Program-made: the position numbers and the translations under genes | Part shown: piece after piece, positions 8,907-19,455 of the stretch | Position numbering within the stretch: the first letter of the stretch is position 1 | How the letters are laid out: each line of letters starts with the position of its first letter | From: Bacteroidota bacterium | Lineage (GTDB): Bacteria; Bacteroidota; Bacteroidia; Chitinophagales; Chitinophagaceae | Direction: 5' to 3' | Length of the DNA: 64,000 nucleotides | Assembly: GCA_018266775.1 (NCBI GenBank) | Contig: JAFDZS010000005.1 | Coordinates: forward strand, 186,257 to 250,256 | The notes under the pieces: generated by a model | What the model was told of the DNA's origin: nothing | What the model saw: only the letters and a program-made list of their open reading frames with translations | Databases searched by the model: none

Positions 8907-11102
8907 ATGAAAAAATTGAGTACAGTATGGTGCATTCTTTTATTGCAGTTGACTGCTTTTGCCCAACACCCTAAAACATTTTTTACACAGCAGGAAGCTG
9001 CAGCAGTTAAAAAAAGTATTGCACTTTATCCGTTACTGAACCAATCGTATGCTGCCGTAAAAAAAGATGTGGATGGATGGTTGGGAAAAGATATTGATGT
9101 GCCTGTTCCCAAAGATCCTGCCGGCGGTTATACACACGATAAACATAAGGCGAACTATACGCTGATGTTTAACAGCGGTATTTTATATAACCTTACCGGA
9201 AACGAAGCATACGCCACACTGGTAAAACATATGCTGTTAAAATATGCCGCTTTAAATCCAACATTAAAAAATCATCCTGAAGCAACCAGTTCTTCACCCG
9301 GCCATATTTTCTGGCAGGCATTGAATGATGCTAACTGGATGGTGTATGCGGGAATGGCCTACGACCTTATTTATAATTCACTCAACGCAGGTGAAAGAAA
9401 ACAAATTGAAGACGGTGCCTTTAAACCAGAAGTGGATTTTTTTACGAAGGGTTTAAAAAACTGGTTTAACCTGCTGCATAACCATGCGGTTTGGGCATGC
9501 GCCGGTGTGGGCATTATTGGTATTGCCACTGGCAATAAAGATTATGTGGATATGGCGTTGTATGGCACGGAAAAAAATGGCAAGAGCGGTTTTATTGCGC
9601 AGATGGATAATCTTTTTTCACCAGACGGTTATTATACTGAGGGGCCCTACTATACAAGGTATGCCATATTGCCGTATATGCTGTTTGCCACTGCATTAAA
9701 CAATACCAATCCCGCTTTAAAAATATTTGAACACCGCGACAGCATTTTATTAAAAGCATTGCTGACCTGTATGCAGCAAACCAATACCAACGGCAGTTTT
9801 TTTCCTTTAAATGATGATTTGAAAGACAAGGATTATACTTCAAACGAACTGGTGGTGGCTATAGATGTTGCCTATAAAATGTATGGCGGCAACGAAGGCT
9901 TATTAACTGTGGCAAAAAAACAAAACAGGGTAATCCTCAACGCAGGCGGTGTTGCTGTAGCCAAATCAATTGCCGGTAAAAAAAATCTGCCGGATTATTT
10001 TCCATATAAAACTATTGAAAGTACAGACGGTGCAAAAGGGAATGAAGGAGGGGTAACTGTTTTAAGAAACGGCAAAGGCAATGACCTGACCAGTGTTGTT
10101 TTTAAGTATGCATCGCAGGGAATGGGCCATGGCCATTTCGACAGGCTGAACATCAATGTATTTGACCAGGGCAATGAAATTTTGCTGGATTATGGATCAG
10201 CACGTTTTGTTGGCATTGAACAAAAATATGGCGGACGTTATTTACCGGAGAATGCCAAATATGCCACGCAAACTATTGCCCATAACACGATAACGGTAGA
10301 CGAAACCAGCCAGTTTAACGGCAATGTTGAACAGGGCTCGCAATATCATGCGGAAAAATTATTTTCAAGCATAACCAATCCTGCTGCATTGGCAGTGGCA
10401 GCAAGAGAAAACAATGCGTATAAAGATGTTGCCCTGCAAAGAAATATTTACCTGCTGCATTTGCCGGAAGGTAAAAAATTACTGGTGGATATTTTTAATG
10501 CAGCATCTCCCAATGAACATCAGTACGATCTGCCTTTTCAATATAGCGGGCAGTTTATCAATACTTCATTTAAATACACTGCAGATACCCAAAAGCAGGA
10601 ACCATTGGGAACAGGAAACGGTTACCAGTTTATTTGGAAAGAAGCCGAAGCAACAGTGAAGGATACCACCATTCAATTTACGTTCCTGAATAATAACACG
10701 TATTACACGCTGTCATCATTGGTACAGGGGGAAGCACAGGTTTTCTTTACCAGAACCGGAGCAAACGATCCCAACTTTAATTTAAGACGGGAGACAGCCT
10801 GTATCATCAGGAAAAAAAGTAAGAACCAAACTTTTTTAAACGTACTGGAAATTCATGGCAACTATGATGCAGTCAATGAATTTTCCACCCATTCATACCC
10901 ACAGGTGCAGCAAATGAGCCTGCTGCGTAATGATGCGGAGTATACAATTGCAATGATAACAATTGCAGGAAAACCATTGATCATTGCGCAATGCAATAAA
11001 GAATTTGGGCAGTCCGGTAAACATGCTTTTTCAAACGGCGAAATTAAACTGGAGTGGACTGGTCCCGGTTATATTTTATACAACGGTAAAGAATTACAAT
11101 AA
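8907..11102 (+). CDS. Polysaccharide lyase family 17 oligo-alginate lyase
   Basis: A 731-aa protein with signal peptide (residues 1-20, ending AFAQ). It has an N-terminal (alpha/alpha) toroid alginate-lyase domain and a C-terminal heparinase II/III-type beta-sandwich. Probable catalytic motifs are LLHNHAVW (N192, H193) and GYYTEGPYYTRY (Y242-Y249), matching the Asn/Tyr positions of PL17 enzymes such as Alg17c; GHGHFDR near residue 409 belongs to the sandwich. The length (about 730 aa) is that of characterised PL17 exo-lyases, which release unsaturated monouronate (DEH precursor) from alginate oligomers. The ATG at 8907, directly before KK and the hydrophobic signal core, is preferred over upstream TTG codons. 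Confidence 0.9.
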   Translation: MKKLSTVWCILLLQLTAFAQHPKTFFTQQEAAAVKKSIALYPLLNQSYAAVKKDVDGWLGKDIDVPVPKDPAGGYTHDKHKANYTLMFNSGILYNLTGNEAYATLVKHMLLKYAALNPTLKNHPEATSSSPGHIFWQALNDANWMVYAGMAYDLIYNSLNAGERKQIEDGAFKPEVDFFTKGLKNWFNLLHNHAVWACAGVGIIGIATGNKDYVDMALYGTEKNGKSGFIAQMDNLFSPDGYYTEGPYYTRYAILPYMLFATALNNTNPALKIFEHRDSILLKALLTCMQQTNTNGSFFPLNDDLKDKDYTSNELVVAIDVAYKMYGGNEGLLTVAKKQNRVILNAGGVAVAKSIAGKKNLPDYFPYKTIESTDGAKGNEGGVTVLRNGKGNDLTSVVFKYASQGMGHGHFDRLNINVFDQGNEILLDYGSARFVGIEQKYGGRYLPENAKYATQTIAHNTITVDETSQFNGNVEQGSQYHAEKLFSSITNPAALAVAARENNAYKDVALQRNIYLLHLPEGKKLLVDIFNAASPNEHQYDLPFQYSGQFINTSFKYTADTQKQEPLGTGNGYQFIWKEAEATVKDTTIQFTFLNNNTYYTLSSLVQGEAQVFFTRTGANDPNFNLRRETACIIRKKSKNQTFLNVLEIHGNYDAVNEFSTHSYPQVQQMSLLRNDAEYTIAMITIAGKPLIIAQCNKEFGQSGKHAFSNGEIKLEWTGPGYILYNGKELQ

Positions 11103-11138
11103 CAACAGGCAAAATACCTGGGCATTAAAAACAACTTT

Positions 11139-11492
11139 ATGAATACAAATGAAATGGTGAAGTTATTTATTGAAAACGATGACATAGCCTGGGAAGAAGT
11201 GGACCACCTGGTAAAGAGAAAGATCATGGCTTATGATGACAACCTGATGGTGGTAAAAGTGCAATTTGAAACTGGCGGCATTGGTACGGTGCACAAGCAT
11301 TACCATTCGCAAATAACGCATGTGGAAAGCGGTGTGTTTGAAGTGGAAATAAACGGAGATAAAAAAATATTGAAAGCCGGTGATGCATTTTACATTCCAC
11401 CCAACGTGTTGCATGGCGCCGTATGTATAGCGGCAGGCGTATTGATTGATGTGTTCAGCCCGATGAGGGAAGACTTTATTAATAACAAATAA
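11139..11492 (+). CDS. kdgF: KdgF-like cupin (unsaturated uronate linearising enzyme)
   Basis: A 117-aa single-domain cupin with metal-ligand pattern H52, H54, Q58 and H92, and the double-stranded beta-helix phrase GDAFYIPPNVLHG. KdgF converts 4,5-unsaturated monouronates released by lyases into linear ketonised DEH/DKI, the step between lyase products and the DEH reductase. The gene lies 36 bp after PL17 and no signal peptide is seen, so it acts in the cytoplasm. It is clearly a cupin of this group; the exact function is inferred from motif and context. Confidence 0.82.
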   Translation: MNTNEMVKLFIENDDIAWEEVDHLVKRKIMAYDDNLMVVKVQFETGGIGTVHKHYHSQITHVESGVFEVEINGDKKILKAGDAFYIPPNVLHGAVCIAAGVLIDVFSPMREDFINNK

Positions 11493-11536
11493 GATTTAAC
11501 CAACTGGTTCTTACCAAAAATTTTAAAACCATCGAA

Positions 11537-14500
11537 ATGAAAAAAATTCTGTTTACAATATTGTTGGCAATGGCAATTGGCTTCATGTATGGACAAACTA
11601 CTTATTATTGGGTGGGCGGTACAGCATTCACCAGTTTTACAGCCAACGGCAACTGGAATACTTTATTAAATGGTACAGGAACCACAAGGGCTGCAGCTGC
11701 ATCTACTGACATACTTATTTTTGATGGCTCCAATGTCGGCGGTACCGTACCCACAACGGGTACAGTAAATGCCACTGCAACCTCCACAAGCTGCGGACAA
11801 ATAAAATTACAAAACGGTGCAATGGTAAACCTGGGCCGTTCCACTGCAGGTAGTGCCACCATTACCGTTAGTGGAGATGCCACTGCAGCAAATGATTTAA
11901 CGGTTGATGCAGGCTGCACACTTACACTGGGCGGTACAGCTTATAACTATGATGTAAACATTACTATAGCCGGCACTGCCACTGCACTGATCAATGGAAC
12001 AGTGTATCTCAGTCCGCTGTCATCAAGCGTACATACCCGCAGTTATATTACAGCAGCAGGGGCCAACTCAGTGATGTTTGCCAGCGGCTCCGCATGTTAC
12101 ATTACAGATTCCACAGCAACATCCGGCTTTAATGCATCGGTACAGGATGGCGTAAGATTTTTATCCGGTTCTTCCTGTTATTATTATACCGGCAGAAGCC
12201 CCATCGGCAGCAGCTCAACACTGCAGTTTACCAATTTCGATCCCGGAAGTAATTTGTATTTCATGAAGTCGAACGTAAGTTATATTGACGGGGTTACCGC
12301 GTATTCCAGTTCGTCCTGGAGTAACCGTAAAGCACTCGGCAATGTGTTCATACAAAACGGCGCCAGCTTTACTGCCGATGGCCCGTCAGACAAAATTGAC
12401 GATCTTACTATTGATGCTGGCTGCAGTTTTACCACACATACCAGTGGTGTTACACCTATATTAGGTAATTTAACAGTAAATGGTACACTCAATGGGCCAT
12501 CAGGCAGCAGTAATACTGTTGTAATGGGCGGCAATACACCACAAACCATTTCCGGTACCGGGAGTATTGATCTGCCGGCATTGTCGGTGGCCAATTACAG
12601 CGATGTAACTTTATCAAGAACAGTAAATGTGTTGAACAGTACCGATGTATTTGGAAAGATCAATTTTGGTGCCACCAATCAACTTACCGGGCCGGGTACA
12701 TTTACAGCAAAAGTAAACGGCACCGCAACGAGTATTACGGGTAACACAGTTGCAGGATCATACAGGATAACCAATGTTACCGGTACATTAACAGGCAATA
12801 CCGGGTTAACCGTTACAGGTAATGGATTGGCCGCCAATACGAATGTAACCGGGTTTTCATCATCCAATGCAGTGGTGCTGTTATCCAAACCTGCAACAGC
12901 AACAGTAACCGGCGCCACATTCACTTTTTCCAGCGATACTTCCACCATGGTTACGGCCAATGTAAATGGAATGGATTCGCTTACCGGCAGCGTAATAGTC
13001 GTTGGCACAAAATCTTACCAGTCGGGCACCAACTATATTATTAATGGTGCTACAACAAAACCATTCGGTATAAGTTCAGGTTCTGCTGCCACCAGTATCT
13101 ATGCTGGCTTTGTTGAAATTAATGCCAGTACAACAATCAACAGGTCAATCAATATTTATAATCATTTATCAGTAAACGGCGTGCTTACTTTACGCCCGCT
13201 GGACCTGGTGCATGTCTACCCCGGAGCTGCCATCACAGGAACTTTCAGCAATGCCAAATACATCGCGGCAGACTATACTTCCGCAGGTGCACAAAGTATG
13301 ATAGAAGTAGATGGAATCAGCGCAGCAACAACAATCCCCATTGGTACAACAGCTTATTATTTGCCTGTTACCATTACACCTTCAGGTACATCTGACTTTA
13401 GTATTGCAGCATTTACCGGCATTACTGCTGATGGTACCATTACCGGCACGCCTTTAACTGCAACACAAAAACAATTAGTGGTGGATGCAGTGTGGAATAT
13501 TAACCGGCTGAATGGTACAGGTACTGCAACGGTACAAATAAACTGGCCAGCAGCATTGGAAGGTGCAACATTTACCACCCTTGCCAATACCGATATTGGC
13601 CTGATAAAAAATAATGGTACATCATGGGATCTGCCCATTGGTACAGGCAATAACACCAGCAACATTGTTACCGGGTCAGTTGCAGCTTTTGGAGCATTCA
13701 GTGCAGGGGCAGTGCCACAAACCAGTCCGTTTATATTTAATGCATTACCGGTTAAAACGTATGGCAATGCTGATTTTAGTGGTGGTGCCACCAGTTTAAA
13801 CACCACACAACCGATTATTTATACCAGCAATAATCCTGCTGTAGCAGCAATTGTTGCAGGCAATATCCATATTGTGGGCGCCGGATCGGCTGATATTACA
13901 GCAGCACAGGCCAGCGATGGATTTTACCCTGCGGCCAGTATTACGAGAACCTTAACAGTGAATCCTGCATCACTTACCATTAAAGCTGATGATAAAACAA
14001 AATTTGAAGGCCAGGCAAATCCGGCACTAACGGCAACGTATACTGGTTTTGTTTTGGGAGAAACGAATGCTGTTCTGCTTACGCAGCCCACATTGTCAAC
14101 CGCAGCAACAACAGGTTCAGTGCCGGGTACTTATCCCATAACGGTTACCGGCGCCACGGCGGCCAATTACAGCATTACGCAAACAGACGGCGTACTCACT
14201 GTACAGGCAAAACAAAACCAGGTAATCACTTTTCCTGCACCAGCAGTAAAAACCTATGGCAATGCAGACTTTGCACATGGTGTAACAAGTACCAACAACA
14301 CTATTCCTGTAACTTTTACCAGCAGTAATCCTGCCGTAGCCATTGTTACAGGCAACAATATTCATATTGTTGGCGCAGGCACCACAAATATTACTGCATC
14401 ACAGGCAGGCAATGTGGGCTACTTCCCGGCGGCGGATGTTACCAGGACGTTGACTGTAAATAAAGCTTCACTCGCTATAAAAATAAAAGATACGGTCCGC

Positions 14501-14974
14501 AATTTCGGTACAGCAAACCCTGTGTTTACCATAACGTATACCGGTTTTGTTTTGGGAGAAACAGCAGCCAATCTTACCACCCCGGTAAGTGTTGCAACTG
14601 TTGCCACCACTAACTCTGCACCGGGCAATTATAGCATTACACCGCAGTCTGCAACATCATCCAATTACAACATCACATTTACTTCAGGTACATTAACTGT
14701 GTTGCCATCAACCGGAACCAGTTCAGCCTATATCAATGCATTCATGAGTAATTCCACCACGTTGATGGTACGATTATATTCACCCAATGCGGCTTTGGCA
14801 GATATCGTGTTAATTGATATGGAAGGCCGCTACCTGAAACGTAAAAATGTATTCCTGCCTGTTGGTTTTACCACGGCAGGTATAGATGTATCTGCATTAC
14901 CCTCCGGTACTTATATGGTAAGGGTAGTGGGCAGTGGTATTAACCTGGTAAGAAAAACATTGATCTCTAAATAA
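11537..14974 (+). CDS. Large secreted MBG-repeat protein with T9SS sorting domain
   Basis: A 1145-aa protein with signal peptide (about 1-20, ending YGQ). The Thr/Gly/Asn-rich beta region (about 25-735) has short repeats resembling autotransporter-like beta-helices. Two tandem MBG-type units of about 165 aa (residues 739-903 and 904-1056) share KTYGNADF and YTGFVLGET. The C-terminal 80 residues fit the type IX secretion sorting tail (pattern ALADIVLIDMEGR, then DVSALPSGTYMVRVV). It is therefore probably exported by T9SS to the cell surface. I recognise no catalytic domain; it could be a polyuronate-binding adhesin or a lyase of an unrecognised beta-helix family. Location inside the locus, 45 bp after kdgF and 8 bp before a lyase gene, indicates co-expression. 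Confidence 0.8.
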   Translation: MKKILFTILLAMAIGFMYGQTTYYWVGGTAFTSFTANGNWNTLLNGTGTTRAAAASTDILIFDGSNVGGTVPTTGTVNATATSTSCGQIKLQNGAMVNLGRSTAGSATITVSGDATAANDLTVDAGCTLTLGGTAYNYDVNITIAGTATALINGTVYLSPLSSSVHTRSYITAAGANSVMFASGSACYITDSTATSGFNASVQDGVRFLSGSSCYYYTGRSPIGSSSTLQFTNFDPGSNLYFMKSNVSYIDGVTAYSSSSWSNRKALGNVFIQNGASFTADGPSDKIDDLTIDAGCSFTTHTSGVTPILGNLTVNGTLNGPSGSSNTVVMGGNTPQTISGTGSIDLPALSVANYSDVTLSRTVNVLNSTDVFGKINFGATNQLTGPGTFTAKVNGTATSITGNTVAGSYRITNVTGTLTGNTGLTVTGNGLAANTNVTGFSSSNAVVLLSKPATATVTGATFTFSSDTSTMVTANVNGMDSLTGSVIVVGTKSYQSGTNYIINGATTKPFGISSGSAATSIYAGFVEINASTTINRSINIYNHLSVNGVLTLRPLDLVHVYPGAAITGTFSNAKYIAADYTSAGAQSMIEVDGISAATTIPIGTTAYYLPVTITPSGTSDFSIAAFTGITADGTITGTPLTATQKQLVVDAVWNINRLNGTGTATVQINWPAALEGATFTTLANTDIGLIKNNGTSWDLPIGTGNNTSNIVTGSVAAFGAFSAGAVPQTSPFIFNALPVKTYGNADFSGGATSLNTTQPIIYTSNNPAVAAIVAGNIHIVGAGSADITAAQASDGFYPAASITRTLTVNPASLTIKADDKTKFEGQANPALTATYTGFVLGETNAVLLTQPTLSTAATTGSVPGTYPITVTGATAANYSITQTDGVLTVQAKQNQVITFPAPAVKTYGNADFAHGVTSTNNTIPVTFTSSNPAVAIVTGNNIHIVGAGTTNITASQAGNVGYFPAADVTRTLTVNKASLAIKIKDTVRNFGTANPVFTITYTGFVLGETAANLTTPVSVATVATTNSAPGNYSITPQSATSSNYNITFTSGTLTVLPSTGTSSAYINAFMSNSTTLMVRLYSPNAALADIVLIDMEGRYLKRKNVFLPVGFTTAGIDVSALPSGTYMVRVVGSGINLVRKTLISK
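13751..14704 (+). repeat. Two tandem 165-codon MBG units inside the T9SS protein
   Basis: Unit 1 (13751-14245) and unit 2 (14246-14704) begin with the same codon pattern for VKTYGNADF and share SNPAVA, IHIVGAG, TRTLTVN and YTGFVLGET at matching offsets. The copies are clearly diverged, so the duplication is old or under selection as structural repeats. Confidence 0.8.
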
Positions 14975-14982
14975 GCACAGGA

Positions 14983-16188
14983 ATGAAAGCAATAAAAATA
15001 TTTTCGGTTACATCATTAATGCTGTGCTGCATTGCGGCCACTGCACAACAACCTGCAGTGTTCAGTACAGATGCTGCTGCACTGGTTAAAAACAAGAGCA
15101 GGATTATGGCAAAAGATGCTGCATTAGAGCCCGCATATAAACAATTGCTGAAAGATGCAGACAAGGCATTGTCATTTGGCCCTGTGAGTGTAATGGAAAA
15201 AAAGAATGACCCACCCAGTGGAGATAAACATGATTACATGAGCCTGGCGCCGTATTTCTGGCCCAACCCGGCAACAAAAGATGGCCTGCCTTATATACGT
15301 AAAGATGGCGAAACCAACCCGGAAGTGAAAGACTATAAAGACAAAGAATACATGCCGGCGCTATGCGAAAAAGTGTATACGCTTGCGTTAGCATATTATT
15401 TTTCTGCCAATACCAAATATGCGGAACATGCATCAAAGCTGATCCGTGTATGGTTTTTAGAAAAGGATACAAGGATGAACCCTAATTTAAATTTCTCACA
15501 GGCCATTAAAGGCACCAACAACGGAAGGGGTGCAGGGCTGATAGATGCCAGGCATTTTATTAAACTCACAGATGCGATCGGTTTATTGAATGGTTCAAAA
15601 TACTGGAGCAAAGAAGATCAGTCAGGAATGAAACAATGGTTCGCCGATTTTTTGAACTGGATGCAAACCAGCAAAAACGGAAAGGATGAAATGAATGCAA
15701 AGAATAATCATGGCGACTGGTATGATGCACTGCGTTTATCCATAACATTATTTATTGGAGATAAAGAACAGGCAAAAAAAATTGTGATGAATGCAGAAAC
15801 AAGGCTGGATAAACAGGTGGACGAAACAGGCATGCTGCCATTGGAAATGGTGCGTACCACATCGCTGCATTACAGCGGTTTTGCACTGCAGGCATTTTTC
15901 AACATTGCACAAATGGCGGAAAGCACAGGAACAGATTTCTGGAATTATGTTTCGTCATCAGGTAAATCACTCAAAAAAGTTTTTGATGCGTTGTGCCCTT
16001 ATCTCACCAAACAAAAAACCTGGACGGGGCAGCAAATAAAAGATTTTGATTTTGAAGAAGCATATCCGCTCCTGCTTGCCGGTGCAAAACACATGGCGTG
16101 TACCCGGTGTGCAGATGCTGTAAAAAATGTAGCCGGAGATAAAGCGGCAAGATTATCCATAAAACTATTAACCGATATTGATTTTTAA
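14983..16188 (+). CDS. PF05426 alginate-lyase family protein, copy 1
   Basis: A 401-aa secreted protein (signal peptide to about residue 22, ATAQQ) with an (alpha/alpha) barrel of the PF05426 alginate-lyase type. Diagnostic segments are GDKHDYMSLAPYFWPNP (80-96), RKDGETNPE (106-114) and the probable catalytic KNNHGDWYD (240-248) with N241/N242, H243 and Y247. This group includes PL5 and PL38 enzymes active on alginate or glucuronan; I cannot assign the family from sequence alone. It lies 8 bp after the T9SS gene and 18 bp before susC. It shares its layout with the gene at 20991-22199. Confidence 0.82.
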   Translation: MKAIKIFSVTSLMLCCIAATAQQPAVFSTDAAALVKNKSRIMAKDAALEPAYKQLLKDADKALSFGPVSVMEKKNDPPSGDKHDYMSLAPYFWPNPATKDGLPYIRKDGETNPEVKDYKDKEYMPALCEKVYTLALAYYFSANTKYAEHASKLIRVWFLEKDTRMNPNLNFSQAIKGTNNGRGAGLIDARHFIKLTDAIGLLNGSKYWSKEDQSGMKQWFADFLNWMQTSKNGKDEMNAKNNHGDWYDALRLSITLFIGDKEQAKKIVMNAETRLDKQVDETGMLPLEMVRTTSLHYSGFALQAFFNIAQMAESTGTDFWNYVSSSGKSLKKVFDALCPYLTKQKTWTGQQIKDFDFEEAYPLLLAGAKHMACTRCADAVKNVAGDKAARLSIKLLTDIDF

Positions 16189-16206
16189 CTACTATAAACG
16201 CTTGTT

Positions 16207-19200
16207 ATGAAAAAACTACAATGCTTGTTTTTGCTGCTGTTGCCAGGCTGCTTTGCAGTGGCGCAAAATAAAGTTATTACCGGCAAGGTTACCAGTAAGG
16301 AAACGGGTAAACCAATGGAAGGAGTGAACATTCTTGCCGATAAGCAAAAAACCGGAACGGTTACCAAAGCAGATGGTACGTATTCAATTACTGTATATAA
16401 AAAAACAACCACACTCATATTTTCTTTTGTTGGTTTTGCCACACAAAATGTGTCAATAACAGATAAATCAACCGTTGATGTGGAATTGGTGCCATCCATA
16501 ACCACAACAGATGAAGTGATTGTTATTGGTTATGGTACACAAAAAAAATCAAGCGTTACGGGAGCGGTATCCAAATATAAAAATGAAAAAATGGATGAAT
16601 CACCTGTATCCCGTTTAGACCAGGCCTTACAGGGAAAGATTGCAGGGGTGCAGGTACAAAATATTTCTTCAGAAGCAGGAAGCGATCCCCGCGTGCAGGT
16701 GCGTGGCATCAGTTCAGTAAATGCAGGGCAATCGCCATTGGTGGTGGTGGATGGGCATCCCGTTCCGGATGGGTTGGCTTTTGTAAACATGTCGGATGTG
16801 GAATCCGTTGAAGTGTTGAAAGATGCAGCCTCTGCAGCCATCTATGGTTCACGCGGGGCCAGTGGTGTAATTCTCATTACAACCAAAAGCGGCAAATCAG
16901 AAAAAACAAAATACAATTTCAAAACTTCGTGGGGTACTAAAAATGCTTACAAGTTATATGATATTATGACCACTACCGAGTACACGAACCAGTTATATTA
17001 TGAAGCTGCACTCCGTTTTGCAGATACCGGCTGGAAAAACTATGCTACTACATCGCAGATCAATGCAAAAGGAAATTTAGCATCCAGCGCAGAAAAAGCA
17101 GCCTATCTCCTGGAAAACGGTTTAAACGGCGGTTACGCAACAGACTGGCAGAACGCTGCGTTAAGAACAGCACAACTTAAAAATGTGGAGCTGAATGTTT
17201 CTGGTGGCAATGCAGCAACGAAATATTATATATCCGGGGCTTATCAAAACGACCAGGGTATGATCAAACACAGCGAATACGAAAGGTTTAATGTGCGCAG
17301 CAAAGTGAATATTACACTAAGTAAAAAAACAAAACTCAATTTAAATATCAACCCTTCTTATTTTACCAGGGAAAGGCCTTCAACAAGTTTTACCGACTTT
17401 ACCAGGGTATCCTCTTACCTGCCGTTAACGTTGAATGCGGCACAAATTGCATTTGTTACACAAAACCCGGCCAATGCTGCATTAATGGTGGGAGATTTTG
17501 CACAGCCGCGTGTGTTTAATGATTTGCCGTACAGTGGCATCATGCCCGATGGCAGCACATTTACCAACCCGGCGGGTACTGCTATTTCTATCAGCAGCAG
17601 TGCCAATAATTCGCCCTATTCTATTTTGCAAACAGAAAAAATAACCACAAAAGATTACAGGGTGCTGGCATCAGGTGATGTGACGTACACCATTTTACCC
17701 GGCCTGAATTTTAAAGCATTGTTGAGTACATACCTGGATTATACCAAAGGACTTGATTTTGCCAAAAGCAATTCAAGTGCAGCAGGTGCGCCAAGCAAAG
17801 GCATTTATACCGACCGCACTTATTTTGACCTGCTGAATGAAAATACATTTACGTATAACAAACAGGTCAAAGATCATTCATTAGAAGTGCTGGCAGGTTT
17901 TACTGCACAAAAAACAAGAATTGATAACCAGCAGATCACTGCCACTAATTTTATCAGCGATAATATCACCACGCTGAATACCGCATTGAGTATTTCGCAG
18001 GATCCGCTGCTTACTTATAACACGGTAAACAAAATAGGATTATTGTCTTACCTCGGCCGTATCAATTATGGTTATCAAAACAAATATTTGGTATCAGCAA
18101 GTTTCAGGGCAGATGGCAGTTCAAAATTTGCACCGGGAAGAAAATGGGGTTACTTTCCTTCAGTATCAGTAGGATGGGTGGCCAGCAAAGAAAAATTTTT
18201 ACAGGACGTAAGATGGATCGACAATCTGAAACTGCGTGGAAGTTATGGCGCAGTGGGTAACAATAACATCTCTGATTATTTATGGTTAGATCAATTGTAC
18301 CTCGCTAATTATCCAACCGGTACCGGAAACGGAACCTCCACACTCGGTGTGGCACCATCCACAACAGTGCTTTCCAATCCAGGTATTACGTGGGAAAGAA
18401 CCTTTTCTTATAATGGCGGGCTCGATCTTACGCTCTTCAAAAATATTGTCACTATCGGGCTGGATGTATATCAATCCAAAACCGATCACCTGTTATTACT
18501 GCAGGCAGCAATGGGAATCACCGGTGTACCGCAGGTGATCAATAATATCGGCAAACTGCAAAACAATGGTATTGAACTTGAAGTGAGCACCAACAATTAC
18601 AGGGGAAAGAAATTCCGCTGGACAACTTCTGCCAACATCTCCCATGTAAAAAATAAATTACTGCAATTGGGCAACGAAACACAATTGCTGAACACCGGTG
18701 AAAGGCTGGATGGTTATCTGAACCAGGTGGGCGGGCCGTTGATACAATACTACGGCTTGAAGACAGACGGCATCTGGTTATCGCAGGCAGAGGTGAATGC
18801 AGCTATCGCTAAAGGACAGACGAGTTCTCTTTCAGGATATTTTACCCCCGGCGCTTTGAAATTTAAAGACATCAACGGCGATGGTAAAATTGATTTGGAT
18901 GACAGAACAGTGATTGGCAATCCTTATCCTGATTTTACCTGGGGCATCACCAATAATTTTAATTTATCCGGGGTTGATCTGAGCTTTACTTTCCAGGGCG
19001 TACAGGGCGGACAAATGATGAACGGCGATGGTTTTTATAATGAATCCCGCAAGTATAACCGTGCTTTTAATACCAACAGGTGGATCAGCCCCGCCAATCC
19101 CGGCGATGGCAAAACACCATATTTCACCAATGGCTATACCAATGCATGGACACAAAGCGATTATTTAATCACCAGTGCATCTTACTGGGCTTTGCGTGAA

Positions 19201-19437
19201 GTGATTGTGGGCTACACCGTTCCTGCAAAAGGTATCAAAAGAATGAAATTAAATTCAGCACGTTTCTATATGTCGCTGCAAAACCTGTATTATCATTTTC
19301 CCAAAGGTTATGTGGGCCTGAACCCGGAAGCGAGAAATGCAAATGGCGTATATTCTTCCCCGTTAATAGATGGATACCAGCGTGGCGCTTTCCCCATCAA
19401 CCGTTCTGTACTGGTAGGGCTTGACCTGAATTTTTAA
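16207..19437 (+). CDS. SusC/RagA-family TonB-linked outer-membrane transporter
   Basis: A 1076-aa protein with signal peptide (1-20), a CarboxypepD_reg-like domain (about 22-100), a TonB-box-like segment DEVIVIGYGTQKK (about 102-114), plug domain with SVEVLKDAASAAIYGSRGASG, and a large beta barrel ending in an aromatic residue (LVGLDLNF). It transports oligosaccharides across the outer membrane using TonB energy and pairs with the SusD lipoprotein encoded 18 bp downstream. Surrounding lyases make acidic uronate oligomers the likely substrate. Confidence 0.96.
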   Translation: MKKLQCLFLLLLPGCFAVAQNKVITGKVTSKETGKPMEGVNILADKQKTGTVTKADGTYSITVYKKTTTLIFSFVGFATQNVSITDKSTVDVELVPSITTTDEVIVIGYGTQKKSSVTGAVSKYKNEKMDESPVSRLDQALQGKIAGVQVQNISSEAGSDPRVQVRGISSVNAGQSPLVVVDGHPVPDGLAFVNMSDVESVEVLKDAASAAIYGSRGASGVILITTKSGKSEKTKYNFKTSWGTKNAYKLYDIMTTTEYTNQLYYEAALRFADTGWKNYATTSQINAKGNLASSAEKAAYLLENGLNGGYATDWQNAALRTAQLKNVELNVSGGNAATKYYISGAYQNDQGMIKHSEYERFNVRSKVNITLSKKTKLNLNINPSYFTRERPSTSFTDFTRVSSYLPLTLNAAQIAFVTQNPANAALMVGDFAQPRVFNDLPYSGIMPDGSTFTNPAGTAISISSSANNSPYSILQTEKITTKDYRVLASGDVTYTILPGLNFKALLSTYLDYTKGLDFAKSNSSAAGAPSKGIYTDRTYFDLLNENTFTYNKQVKDHSLEVLAGFTAQKTRIDNQQITATNFISDNITTLNTALSISQDPLLTYNTVNKIGLLSYLGRINYGYQNKYLVSASFRADGSSKFAPGRKWGYFPSVSVGWVASKEKFLQDVRWIDNLKLRGSYGAVGNNNISDYLWLDQLYLANYPTGTGNGTSTLGVAPSTTVLSNPGITWERTFSYNGGLDLTLFKNIVTIGLDVYQSKTDHLLLLQAAMGITGVPQVINNIGKLQNNGIELEVSTNNYRGKKFRWTTSANISHVKNKLLQLGNETQLLNTGERLDGYLNQVGGPLIQYYGLKTDGIWLSQAEVNAAIAKGQTSSLSGYFTPGALKFKDINGDGKIDLDDRTVIGNPYPDFTWGITNNFNLSGVDLSFTFQGVQGGQMMNGDGFYNESRKYNRAFNTNRWISPANPGDGKTPYFTNGYTNAWTQSDYLITSASYWALREVIVGYTVPAKGIKRMKLNSARFYMSLQNLYYHFPKGYVGLNPEARNANGVYSSPLIDGYQRGAFPINRSVLVGLDLNF

Positions 19438-19455
19438 TGCAAAAAAAATTATTTT

